Source: Eubacteriales bacterium
Lineage (GTDB): Bacteria > Bacillota > Clostridia > Oscillospirales > Acutalibacteraceae
Assembly: GCA_029225565.1 (NCBI GenBank)
Contig: JAQXWS010000032.1
Span: forward strand, 1 to 44,768
Length of the DNA stretch: 44,768 bases
Direction: 5' to 3'
Part shown: piece after piece, positions 32,332-39,485 of the stretch
Position numbering within the stretch: the first letter of the stretch is position 1
Layout of the letters: every line of letters starts with the position of its first letter
Notes under the pieces: generated by a model
The model's input: only the letters and a program-made list of their open reading frames with translations
What the model was told of the DNA's origin: nothing
The model's database searches: none
Position numbers and translations under genes: made by a program

Positions 32332-33852
32332 TTACTCTGCAATACCGTCTGCGTCAGCGATGTCTGCTTTTTCAGCCTCTCTCTTTTCTGCAAGGGCGGC
32401 TGTAATTCTGTCCTTCTTTTCGCCAACCATATCATAGAACAGGATTGGAACGAACTGCAAAAGAACAAAAATTGCAGGAATAATCGTATAAATAGCAAGG
32501 AACTTCATAAGCACCTCATTGCTTTGCTCCGCATAAGCTACCGTGGGACTGGTAGAAAATCTGTAGCCGGACCATGTATATACCAGGAACGGCGCAAGAT
32601 ACTTTGTGCCGGCAGAAGCAATCTTGGAGAACAATCCGTATCCGGCGTAGGCAAGACCCTCCTGCCGCTTGCCTGTTTTGTACTCCATCTCGTCAATGCA
32701 GTCGGCAATCATAATATTAGGCGTAACATTTGTGTTACCGTGCTGGATACCGCAGAAGAAGTTGAGAATCAAGAACGGAATAATCAATGTTGAATTAAAG
32801 CCGATTCCCTTGGATACCAGGAACAGGATTGCCATTGCAGAAGCGCCGTACAGACAGAACAGTATGTATGTCTGCTTTGTGTTGAACTTCTTGAGCACAA
32901 GATTAACCAGCAATGTTCCCACTGCGGTACCGATACCCATGGGCAGCATAAGTGCCAGCTTGAGTCCCTTGGAGCCCAAAAGATATACTGCAATGTAAAG
33001 AGAAACCGTACCGTACACGCCTCTGCCAAATCCAAACAGCTTTGTAAGAGATACCATCAAAAGATTCTTGTTGGTAAACACCAGCTTGATTGATTCGGCA
33101 AGTGATACCTTGTCGGTAGTGTAAGGAACGCGCTCCTTGTTGTTGCCGAAGAAAATCATAACAAACAGTACCATACCCAACGCACAGACTGCTGTAGAAA
33201 TGATAAGGTCAAGGCCCTGACCCTCGGCATTCTTGTACTGCTGCTGTCCCATAAGCGCCTTCATAATAATGGGCACTACGATGATTACTACCTGGCCGCC
33301 GGACTGACCTACAGAACGCAGGAAGGAAGCAATTGAGATTGCGCCGCTACGCTCCTTAGGGTTGGGTGAACACAGCGCGCCAAAGCAGTTGGACGGTGAC
33401 TCCACCGCACAGGATATTGCGGTATAGAGCGAATAAATCACAAACATCCAAATGGTAGCAATAGTAAAGGATGATGTGTTGGGTGCAATGAACACCAGCA
33501 TAGAAATAATCGCCAGCGGAATTGCACCAAAGCCTACCCAAGGCTTAACCTTGCCGAGAGCAGTCCTGGTTCTGTCAACCAGCATACCGATTACCAGCTC
33601 GCACACAGCGCCGACTACTCCGGCAACACCGAATACCAGTGATACCACCCTCGCCAGCTGTGCAGAATCGAAGCCTTGGCCCTTAAAGGCAAAGTCCGCA
33701 AAGAATGTCATAGTGTAATCAGGCATCCATCCGGTCAACAATGCTACACCGAACAGGCCGATACCAAAGGTGACAATCTCTGATGGCTTCATATACTTTT
33801 TGTCTGCAGGATTGACAGATGTTTCTGCAACAGCAGAATTGTTCTTAGCCAT
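32332..33852 (-). CDS. GPH-type MFS cation symporter
   Basis: The 506-residue protein has about 12 membrane spans. Its features fit the glycoside-pentoside-hexuronide:cation symporter family (MFS_2): the N-terminal GVALLTGWMPDYTMTFFADF, the loop motif GMLVDRTRTALGKVKPWVGF, and FCGIQHGNTNVTPNIMIADC with the DCIDEMEYKTGKRQEG block late in the protein. Family members import sugars or glucuronides with Na+ or H+; substrate is not readable, and no glycosidase is linked. The downstream peptidase instead suggests a peptide-like or conjugated substrate, an inference. It leads the three-gene unit. Its promoter carries a palindrome between -35 and -10. Ribosome binding site GGAAAGGGG. Confidence 0.87.
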   Translation of the reverse strand: MAKNNSAVAETSVNPADKKYMKPSEIVTFGIGLFGVALLTGWMPDYTMTFFADFAFKGQGFDSAQLARVVSLVFGVAGVVGAVCELVIGMLVDRTRTALGKVKPWVGFGAIPLAIISMLVFIAPNTSSFTIATIWMFVIYSLYTAISCAVESPSNCFGALCSPNPKERSGAISIASFLRSVGQSGGQVVIIVVPIIMKALMGQQQYKNAEGQGLDLIISTAVCALGMVLFVMIFFGNNKERVPYTTDKVSLAESIKLVFTNKNLLMVSLTKLFGFGRGVYGTVSLYIAVYLLGSKGLKLALMLPMGIGTAVGTLLVNLVLKKFNTKQTYILFCLYGASAMAILFLVSKGIGFNSTLIIPFLILNFFCGIQHGNTNVTPNIMIADCIDEMEYKTGKRQEGLAYAGYGLFSKIASAGTKYLAPFLVYTWSGYRFSTSPTVAYAEQSNEVLMKFLAIYTIIPAIFVLLQFVPILFYDMVGEKKDRITAALAEKREAEKADIADADGIAE

Positions 33853-33883
33853 AAAAAACCCCTTTCCGTAAAATATTCAATTA

Positions 33884-33912
33884 ATTATATCACTTATTAT
33901 AAGTATATACAA
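33884..33912 (-). promoter_or_regulatory. Symporter operon promoter with spacer palindrome
   Basis: TTGTAT and TATAAT on the minus strand are 17 bp apart. The spacer contains the perfect palindrome ACTTATAATAAGT (33892-33904), a position where a repressor would block RNA polymerase. Confidence 0.6.
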
Positions 33913-33968
33913 TAAAAACAATGGGGTTTTTTCTTTTTTGCAATCTGTACCCTAAAATATTTTTGTTT

Positions 33969-34004
33969 TTGACTATTTATTAGTGGTCAATGTCGAGTTA
34001 TAAT
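33969..34004 (+). promoter_or_regulatory. Promoter region of the pyridoxal kinase gene
   Basis: A -10 TATAAT at 33999-34004 lies about 30 bases before the start codon; the hexamer 17 bp upstream, TTTATT, is weak. An inverted repeat TTGAC-N12-GTCAA (33969-33990) overlaps the -35 zone and could be an operator. Confidence 0.45.
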
Positions 34005-34033
34005 GTCCTCAGCAAATAAAAGGTGGTGACAGC

Positions 34034-34876
34034 ATGAAAAGAATAGCGGCTATCAATGACCTATCCGGATTTGGCAAATGCTCGCTGACAGTCAATATAC
34101 CGGTAATATCCGCCCTTGGGGTGCAATGCTGTCCGCTGCCCACCGGTATTCTGTCCAACCAAACCGGGTATCCGGAATACCATCATATAGATTTTACACG
34201 GCACATGAGTGATTTTGCAGAACAATGGCAACGACTGGGCTTCACCTTTGACGGAATTATCAGCGGATTCATAAGCAACAGCCGTCAGGGCGAAATTATC
34301 GCTGATATTATACAAAAATTGGCCAACGAGGACACACTGGTTGTGGTTGACCCGGTTATGGCAGATGACGGCAAAATCTACGACAGCTATGATTCTACCG
34401 GCGTAGAGGCAATAAAGCATATCTCAGGGCTTGCCACGGTCATCACGCCTAATCTGACAGAGCTGTGTGTAATCACCGGCAACGAATACAACCAAATTGC
34501 GGCGCTGAAGGAATCACAGATAACCTCAGCGGTCAAGGATATGTCCCGTTCCACAGGCAAGACGGTGGTCACCACCGGAATACATATCGGCAATAACAAA
34601 ATTGCCAATGCAATCTACACTCCTGACGACGACTGCCTGAAGATAATAGAAAATGAGCGAATCGGCGGCAGCTTTTCGGGCACAGGCGACATAATGACCT
34701 CCATCATCACAGCACAGATGGTAAAGGGTGTGGACATTGCACAGGCAGTAAGGCTTGCCGTGGACTTTATCACCAAGTCCATTGCAGACACTATGAATAG
34801 CTGTCAGCAAGGGTACTCCCCTGCCGACGGAATAAATTTTGAGCAAAATATCGGTATGCTAACCAAAGAAATATAA
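34034..34876 (+). CDS. pdxY: Pyridoxal/pyridoxamine kinase
   Basis: The enzyme phosphorylates vitamin B6 vitamers to pyridoxal/pyridoxamine 5'-phosphate as a salvage step. The 280-residue ribokinase-fold protein has NDLSGFGKCSLT at the start, CPLPTGILSNQTGYP, VVDPVMADDGKIYD, ITPNLTELC and the catalytic GGSFSGTGDI (Asp219 in GTGD). These fit the PdxK/PdxY group; hydroxymethylpyrimidine kinase (ThiD) is a relative, but the substrate-side motifs fit B6 better. The next gene, 153 bp on, is an ECF S-component, a combination consistent with B6 uptake and trapping. Ribosome binding site AGGTGGTG. Confidence 0.88.
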   Translation: MKRIAAINDLSGFGKCSLTVNIPVISALGVQCCPLPTGILSNQTGYPEYHHIDFTRHMSDFAEQWQRLGFTFDGIISGFISNSRQGEIIADIIQKLANEDTLVVVDPVMADDGKIYDSYDSTGVEAIKHISGLATVITPNLTELCVITGNEYNQIAALKESQITSAVKDMSRSTGKTVVTTGIHIGNNKIANAIYTPDDDCLKIIENERIGGSFSGTGDIMTSIITAQMVKGVDIAQAVRLAVDFITKSIADTMNSCQQGYSPADGINFEQNIGMLTKEI

Positions 34877-34912
34877 CAAAAAAAATATGCTATAGCAATT
34901 ATATATACTACC

Positions 34913-35017
34913 ATCAGAATTTGCCTGCGGCGTTTTTGGCGGCTGATAACCCTTCGCCCTATCCGGCTACAGTGGGGCGTTGGGAATAAAAATTAACACT
35001 GTTTGTAGCCGGAAAGG
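34913..35017 (+). promoter_or_regulatory. Structured ECF leader, copy 2 of the duplicated RNA element
   Basis: The blocks shared with the gpmI leader, in order, are AATTTGCCTGCGGC, GGCTGA, CCC, CGCCYTATCCGGCTACA, RGGCGTTRGGAAT and TTTGTAGCCGGAAAGG. The stem here is CGCCCTA (34955-34961) with TGGGGCG (34973-34979). Relative to copy 1 one U-A pair is now C-G and another is U-G, so pairing is kept while sequence changes. The loop TCCGGCTACAG (34962-34972) is complementary to TGTAGCCGGA (35004-35013), which overlaps the ribosome binding site GGAAAGG (35011-35017). An outer ATCAG/CTGAT pair closes the 5' hairpin. The start codon follows 12 bases later. Confidence 0.7.
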
Positions 35018-35029
35018 TTGTAGAATAAT

Positions 35030-35563
35030 ATGTCAAAAAACAGCAAAAAGGTACAACAACTGTGTCTGACCGGACTGATGGCAGCAATCATCTGCGTGTT
35101 CACTGCTTTCATCAAGGTAAACACAGGCATCAATAATGGATATGTGCATTTCGGCGACTCAATGATTTACCTGGCAGGAGCATTGCTGGGACCGTGGGCT
35201 TCTTTGGCTGCCGCAATCGGCGGAGCGCTGGCTGATGTGCTGGCAGGAGCGCCCCAATGGGCACCGGCAACGGCTATCATCAAGGCGCTGAACGCAGTAC
35301 CGTTTTTCGTAATGGCAGGATTGTATAAGAAAAAGCACGGTACCCGAAAAATTATCAGCTGGTACACCATACCCATGGTTGTGGTATCGGGTGCAATCAG
35401 CGTGTTCGGCTACCTGATTGCAGAGGGACTGATGTACTCATTCCCAAGCGCTTGGGCGTCCGTACCATTCACTATTATTCAGGCTGTGGGCAGCGCATTG
35501 ATTTTCATAGTATTGGGTCTGGCTCTGGACGCAGCAAAAATTACAAAGTACATAAATTGGTAA
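35030..35563 (+). CDS. ECF transporter S-component (substrate-binding membrane subunit)
   Basis: The 177-residue protein has about five or six membrane spans and the general pattern of ECF S-components that pair with a shared EcfAAT module for vitamin uptake. Visible features are LTGLMAAIICVFTAFIKV (span 1), GYVHFGDSMIYLAGALLGPW and the conserved AAAIGGALADVLAGAPQWAP loop. This looks like the TIGR04002 group (from memory). Its substrate is unproven; the upstream pyridoxal kinase suggests vitamin B6 or a related pyrimidine/pyridine. No ecfA or ecfT genes are nearby, so it would use a module encoded elsewhere. Translation is probably governed by the leader at 34913-35017. Confidence 0.85.
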   Translation: MSKNSKKVQQLCLTGLMAAIICVFTAFIKVNTGINNGYVHFGDSMIYLAGALLGPWASLAAAIGGALADVLAGAPQWAPATAIIKALNAVPFFVMAGLYKKKHGTRKIISWYTIPMVVVSGAISVFGYLIAEGLMYSFPSAWASVPFTIIQAVGSALIFIVLGLALDAAKITKYINW

Positions 35564-35566
35564 TAA

Positions 35567-35610
35567 TTGACTATTTTTCACTCCTTTGGTATAATAACAC
35601 CAAAGGAGTG
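35567..35610 (+). promoter_or_regulatory. Promoter with inverted repeat spanning -10 to Shine-Dalgarno
   Basis: TTGACT (35567-35572), 17 bp, TATAAT (35590-35595). A perfect 11-bp inverted repeat, CACTCCTTTGG (35579-35589) and CCAAAGGAGTG (35600-35610), flanks the -10. The right arm starts at about +1 and contains the ribosome binding site AAAGGAG. Transcripts from this promoter lack the left arm, whereas readthrough from the ECF gene would fold the site into a hairpin. It could also be a DNA operator. Confidence 0.65.
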
Positions 35611-35617
35611 ATTTATT

Positions 35618-36121
35618 ATGAAAAAAGCGTTATCAATCTTGTTTGCATTATGTATCCTACTATCAATTCCAACAGCATCTTTTGCTGCCACAAAACCAGC
35701 ATCAACCAGCATATCCTCTTTGTCTGCAAAGGTTGGAGGATTCAAGGTATCTTGGTATAAAAGAAGTAAAGTAACAGGATACCAAATCCAATATGCAACA
35801 AAGAGCAATTTTTCTAACGCAAAAAAGAAGACAGTATCCGACAAAACAAAAACATCAAAAACAATAACAGGACTGAAACAAAAGAAAAGATACTATGTTC
35901 GCGTTAGAACTTATGTAAAAAAGAGTAACGGCAATGTGTATTCATCTTGGAGCAAAAAGAAAAGCATAACCACAAAAGCAAGTGCATCAACAACAGTATA
36001 TATTACACCTACCGGAAAGAAATATCACAAAAACAGTCACTGTAACGGTGGCACATACATCAAGAGTACTCTTAAAGAAGCAAAACGAAGAGGTCTAACA
36101 CCTTGTTCAAAATGTTGTTAA
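35618..36121 (+). CDS. Small secreted fibronectin-III protein with Cys/His C-terminal motif
   Basis: The 167-residue protein has a clear signal peptide (1-23, ending SFAA), then one fibronectin type III-like domain (about 30-118; VSWYKRSKVTGYQIQYATK, TITGLKQKKRYYVRVRTYV). A C-terminal 32-residue module follows with His137, His141, Cys142 and Cys163-x-x-Cys166 (YHKNSHC and LTPCSKCC). This resembles the small zinc-binding tail, EAxxxGxxPCxxC, seen on some secreted nucleases and Ada-like domains, but no nuclease domain is present. It is very Lys-rich and AT-rich. The role is unknown; binding of surfaces, DNA or metal are options. Confidence 0.75.
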   Translation: MKKALSILFALCILLSIPTASFAATKPASTSISSLSAKVGGFKVSWYKRSKVTGYQIQYATKSNFSNAKKKTVSDKTKTSKTITGLKQKKRYYVRVRTYVKKSNGNVYSSWSKKKSITTKASASTTVYITPTGKKYHKNSHCNGGTYIKSTLKEAKRRGLTPCSKCC

Positions 36122-36145
36122 CTTTAAATACTATATAACACAACA

Positions 36146-36186
36146 AATGCGATAGAGAAGCAATCATTCTCTATCGCATTATTTTT
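36146..36186 (+). terminator. Terminator of the fibronectin-III gene
   Basis: AATGCGATAGAGAA and TTCTCTATCGCATT form a 14-bp stem followed by ATTTTTATG. It reaches the end of the convergent pyrG gene; the minus-strand T-run is weak. Confidence 0.75.
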
Positions 36187-37798
36187 ATGCTTTATTGTTC
36201 ATATACTCGGCGGCTGCCGTAACGAATCCGCGGAACAATGGGTGCGGCTTGTTGGGTCTGGACTTGAACTCCGGATGGAACTGTCCTGCAACAAACCACG
36301 GATGGTCGGGTATCTCCACCATCTCCACAATATGATTGTCCGGTGATGTGCCGGCAAAAATCATACCGCCGTCGCTCAGCCGGTCACGATAATCATTGTT
36401 AACCTCGTATCTATGTCTGTGGCGCTCATAAATCAGCGGCTCGCCATATAGCTGATACGCCTTTGACTGAGGGTTAAGGGCGCATGGATACTGACCCAGA
36501 CGCATAGTGCCGCCCATATCGGTAACTCCCTTTTGCTCCGGCAAAATGTCGATAACAGGATACTTGGTATCGGGATTGATTTCGGCAGAATTGGCGCCCT
36601 CCAAGCCCAAAACATTGCGTGCAAACTCGATAATGGCAATCTGCATACCCAGGCAAATGCCCAGATACGGAATACCGTGAGTTCTGGCATAATTGCAGGC
36701 ACGAATCTTGCCCTCGATACCACGGGAACCGAATCCGCCGGGTACCAAAATACCGTCCATATCTCCCAAAATGCCGTCCAAATCGGCGTCACCCTCCAGG
36801 CTTTCGCTGTCTATCCAGCGAATATCCACAGCCGAATGAGTGGCAATACCGCCGTGCTTCAGCGCCTCGTTGACGGATATGTACGAATCATGCAGCTCAA
36901 CATATTTGCCCACCATTGCAATCTTGACGGTTTGTACCGGATTACGCAGGGCATACAGCATTTGCTCCCAATCCTCCAAATCCCGGTTGGGTGCCTCAAT
37001 GCCAAGCTTCTTAAGTACAACCTCGTCCATTCTTTGCTCCTTGAGCATCATAGGTACAGCGTACAGAATGTCGCAGTTGTTGTTCTCTATTACACATTCC
37101 TCATCCACATTGCAAAACATAGAAATCTTGCGTCTTATGTCCCGGGTGAGGGAGTGTTCGGTACGGCACACAATAATATCCGGGTGGATGCCCATGGACA
37201 GCATCTCTTTTACGGAATGTTGGGTGGGCTTGCTCTTCAGCTCATCGGAGGCCGCCAAATACGGCACAAGTGTAACATGGATGAACAGACAGTTTTCCCG
37301 TCCCACCTCCACGGCGAATTGCCTGATAGCCTCCACAAAGGGCTGGGATTCAATGTCGCCTACAGTACCGCCAATCTCTACCAGACAGATGTCAGCTCCG
37401 GTGTCGGCATTGGAGCGAACATATTTTTTTATCTCATTGGTTACATGAGGAATAATCTGTATTGTCTGTCCGCCATATACGCCCTTGCGCTCGTCGGTAA
37501 TAACATTCCAGAACACACGGCCCGAGGTCAAGTTGGAATTCTGCGTCAGCGATACATCAATAAAGCGCTCGTAATGGCCCAAATCCAAATCCGTCTCGGC
37601 GCCGTCATCGGTAACAAAAACCTCGCCGTGCTGTACCGGATTCATTGTACCCGGGTCAACATTAAGGTATGGGTCCAGCTTTTGGGCGGTAACGGTGAGC
37701 CCGCGGGACTTGAGCAGTCTGCCAAGGGACGCCGCAGTAATTCCCTTGCCGAGTCCGGACACAACGCCACCGGTAATAAAGATATACTTTGTGTTCAT
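36185..37798 (-). CDS. pyrG: CTP synthase
   Basis: The enzyme makes CTP from UTP with glutamine and ATP. The 537-residue protein has the standard two domains. The N-terminal synthetase domain has [14 protein letters not shown] (P-loop, about 7-20), [15 protein letters not shown] and [20 protein letters not shown]. The C-terminal class I glutaminase domain has the nucleophile in YLGICLGMQ and the His/Glu pair in [16 protein letters not shown]. The start ATG follows AGGAGG. It lies downstream of the DUF1846 gene on the same strand but has its own promoter and a hairpin leader at 37815-37860 that is homologous to the DUF1846 leader. Confidence 0.97.
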   Translation of the reverse strand: MNTKYIFITGGVVSGLGKGITAASLGRLLKSRGLTVTAQKLDPYLNVDPGTMNPVQHGEVFVTDDGAETDLDLGHYERFIDVSLTQNSNLTSGRVFWNVITDERKGVYGGQTIQIIPHVTNEIKKYVRSNADTGADICLVEIGGTVGDIESQPFVEAIRQFAVEVGRENCLFIHVTLVPYLAASDELKSKPTQHSVKEMLSMGIHPDIIVCRTEHSLTRDIRRKISMFCNVDEECVIENNNCDILYAVPMMLKEQRMDEVVLKKLGIEAPNRDLEDWEQMLYALRNPVQTVKIAMVGKYVELHDSYISVNEALKHGGIATHSAVDIRWIDSESLEGDADLDGILGDMDGILVPGGFGSRGIEGKIRACNYARTHGIPYLGICLGMQIAIIEFARNVLGLEGANSAEINPDTKYPVIDILPEQKGVTDMGGTMRLGQYPCALNPQSKAYQLYGEPLIYERHRHRYEVNNDYRDRLSDGGMIFAGTSPDNHIVEMVEIPDHPWFVAGQFHPEFKSRPNKPHPLFRGFVTAAAEYMNNKA

Positions 37799-37814
37799 AA
37801 TTCTATCCTCCTAT

Positions 37815-37860
37815 AAAAATGATAAGACGGCTGTACTCAGTCGAGAGTGTACAACCGTCT
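37815..37860 (-). promoter_or_regulatory. pyrG leader attenuator hairpin
   Basis: On the minus strand AGACGGTTGTAC (37860-37849) pairs with GTACAGCCGTCT (37836-37825), 12 bp with one G-U, then TATCATTTTT. The 5' arm starts about 4 nt after the predicted transcription start. The AGGAGG of pyrG follows directly. Leader attenuation controls pyrG in other Gram-positives, but the G-run used there is absent here. Confidence 0.6.
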
Positions 37861-37870
37861 GTACTTATAC

Positions 37871-37899
37871 ATTATAGACCTGTTTTTTCCGCAAATCAA
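37871..37899 (-). promoter_or_regulatory. Promoter of pyrG
   Basis: TTGATT and TATAAT on the minus strand with a 17-bp spacer. The segment GTCTATAAT followed by TAAGTAC is shared with the DUF1846 promoter. Confidence 0.65.
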
Positions 37900-37927
37900 T
37901 ATTTTTTTGTATATTTGCCAAAAAAAA

Positions 37928-39382
37928 TTATTCATCCAAGTATGTAAGGCGAATACCCAGCTTCTTAATAACCCTTTCGTCCACAGCTGACAGCATACTG
38001 CTGCAGTGCATCTCGCTGTTGTTGAGGTCGGCAAGTCGGTCGCAGGCTCTCTGGGCATTTTCGTCAGAAACGGCGGATATACTGAGAGCAATCAGCACCT
38101 CGTTGGTATGCAATCGCGGATTGCGTGCACCCAGATAGTCCGTCTTGAGAGCCTGAATGGGCTTGATAATATCCGGGTCAATCAAAGTAACATCATCAAT
38201 ACCGGCCAGTTCCTTTAGAGTATTCAGCAGACATGCCGAGGCACAACCCAGCAAATCCGAGGTCTTGCCTGTGATAATCTTGCCGTTTGCCAACTCAATA
38301 GCGGCGGCAGGAGCGCCGGTCTTGGCAGCCAATTCCTTGGATACAGCCACACACTTTCTGCTATCCACAGTCAGGTTGGCGTCATTCATCAACAGCTCCA
38401 GCTTGTAGATTTCTTCGTCGTTCTTTGCGCCGCGCTTTTTGTTGACCAAGGCAGAGTAATACCGACGGATAATCTCGTTGTTTGAGGCGTCGCTGACAGC
38501 CTCGTCGTCAAAAATGCAGTTGCCTGCCATATTGACGCCCATATCCGTAGGTGACTTGTAGGGGCAATGGTCATAAATCTTGTCAAAAGTCGCCTTGAGT
38601 ACAGGAAAAATCTCTACATCGCGATTGTAATTGACGGTGGTCTCGCCGTATGCCTGCAGATGCCATGGGTCAATCATATTGACATCGTTAAGGTCGGCTG
38701 TAGCAGCCTCGTAGGCAAGGTTGACCGGGTGCTTGAGGGGAATGTTCCAGATAGGAAAGGTCTCGAACTTTGCATATCCAGCCTTTGTGCCGCGCTTGTT
38801 CTCGTGATATAATTGAGAAAGGCAGGTAGCCATTTTTCCGCTGCCGGGGCCCGGTGCTGTGATAACCACAAGCCTGCGCTGCGTCTCGATAAAATCATTC
38901 TTGCCAAAGCCTGCGTCAGACACAATGGCTGCGGTATTGGTGGGGTATCCCTCGATAATATAGTGACGGTAAAATTTGATGCCGGCCTCAGTCATTTTTT
39001 CCTCAAATGCCAACACCTTGGGTGCCGGATTATACTTTGTCAGCACAACGCTGCCCACAAAGAGACCCCTGCTCTCAAATTCCTTGATGAGTCTGAACAC
39101 ATCCTGGTCGTATGTAATGCCCAGGTCGCCGCGCACCTTATTCTTTTCTATATCCTCGGCAGAAATAACAATAACAATCTCTGCCTCATCCTTGAGCTGC
39201 AGGAGCATCTGCAATTTACTGTCGGGCTGAAATCCCGGCAAAACACGGCTGGCATGATAGTCATCGAACAACTTGCCGCCGAACTCAAGATACAGCTTGC
39301 CGCCGAATTCGTTGATACGCTCCTTGATTCGGGCAGACTGCATCTGCAAATATTTATCGTTGTCAAATCCGACCTTGTACAT
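37928..39382 (-). CDS. DUF1846 family protein
   Basis: The 484-residue protein belongs to the DUF1846 family, widespread in Firmicutes and of unknown function. Recognisable blocks are the start MYKVGFDNDKYLQMQS, RIKERINEFGGKLYLEFGGK, the glycine-rich nucleotide-loop-like ITAPGPGSGKMATCLSQL (about 193-210), and GTKAGYAKFETFPIWNIPL. The C-terminal half has NEVLIALSISAVSDENAQ. No signal peptide, so cytoplasmic. I start at ATG 39380-39382; the ribosome binding site is GAGAGAGGG 10 bases upstream. It precedes pyrG by about 130 bp, and both carry matching promoter-attenuator leaders, linking it to nucleotide supply by regulation. Confidence 0.88.
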   Translation of the reverse strand: MYKVGFDNDKYLQMQSARIKERINEFGGKLYLEFGGKLFDDYHASRVLPGFQPDSKLQMLLQLKDEAEIVIVISAEDIEKNKVRGDLGITYDQDVFRLIKEFESRGLFVGSVVLTKYNPAPKVLAFEEKMTEAGIKFYRHYIIEGYPTNTAAIVSDAGFGKNDFIETQRRLVVITAPGPGSGKMATCLSQLYHENKRGTKAGYAKFETFPIWNIPLKHPVNLAYEAATADLNDVNMIDPWHLQAYGETTVNYNRDVEIFPVLKATFDKIYDHCPYKSPTDMGVNMAGNCIFDDEAVSDASNNEIIRRYYSALVNKKRGAKNDEEIYKLELLMNDANLTVDSRKCVAVSKELAAKTGAPAAAIELANGKIITGKTSDLLGCASACLLNTLKELAGIDDVTLIDPDIIKPIQALKTDYLGARNPRLHTNEVLIALSISAVSDENAQRACDRLADLNNSEMHCSSMLSAVDERVIKKLGIRLTYLDE

Positions 39383-39406
39383 ACTCCAAAAACCCTCTCT
39401 CTGCAC

Positions 39407-39440
39407 AAAAAAAGGACGACTGCACAAACTACAGCCGTCC
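39407..39440 (-). terminator. Leader terminator (attenuator) before the DUF1846 gene
   Basis: On the minus strand GGACGGCTG (39440-39432) pairs with CAGTCGTCC (39422-39414), then TTTTTTT. It has full intrinsic-terminator form yet lies between the promoter at 39451-39479 and the start codon at 39382, so transcription must pass it. Its 5' arm begins near +4 and is homologous to that of the pyrG leader. Confidence 0.75.
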
Positions 39441-39450
39441 GTACTTACAT

Positions 39451-39479
39451 ATTATAGACTAATCCGCCGCAATTTTCAA
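39451..39479 (-). promoter_or_regulatory. Promoter of the DUF1846 gene
   Basis: TTGAAA and TATAAT on the minus strand with a 17-bp spacer, immediately upstream of the leader terminator. Confidence 0.65.
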
Positions 39480-39485
39480 CAATAA

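Noticed and set aside
36533..37816. A 427-codon open frame on the plus strand opposite pyrG
   Set aside because: pyrG on the minus strand has every CTP synthase motif. The opposite frame has no recognisable domain and is a by-product of codon use.
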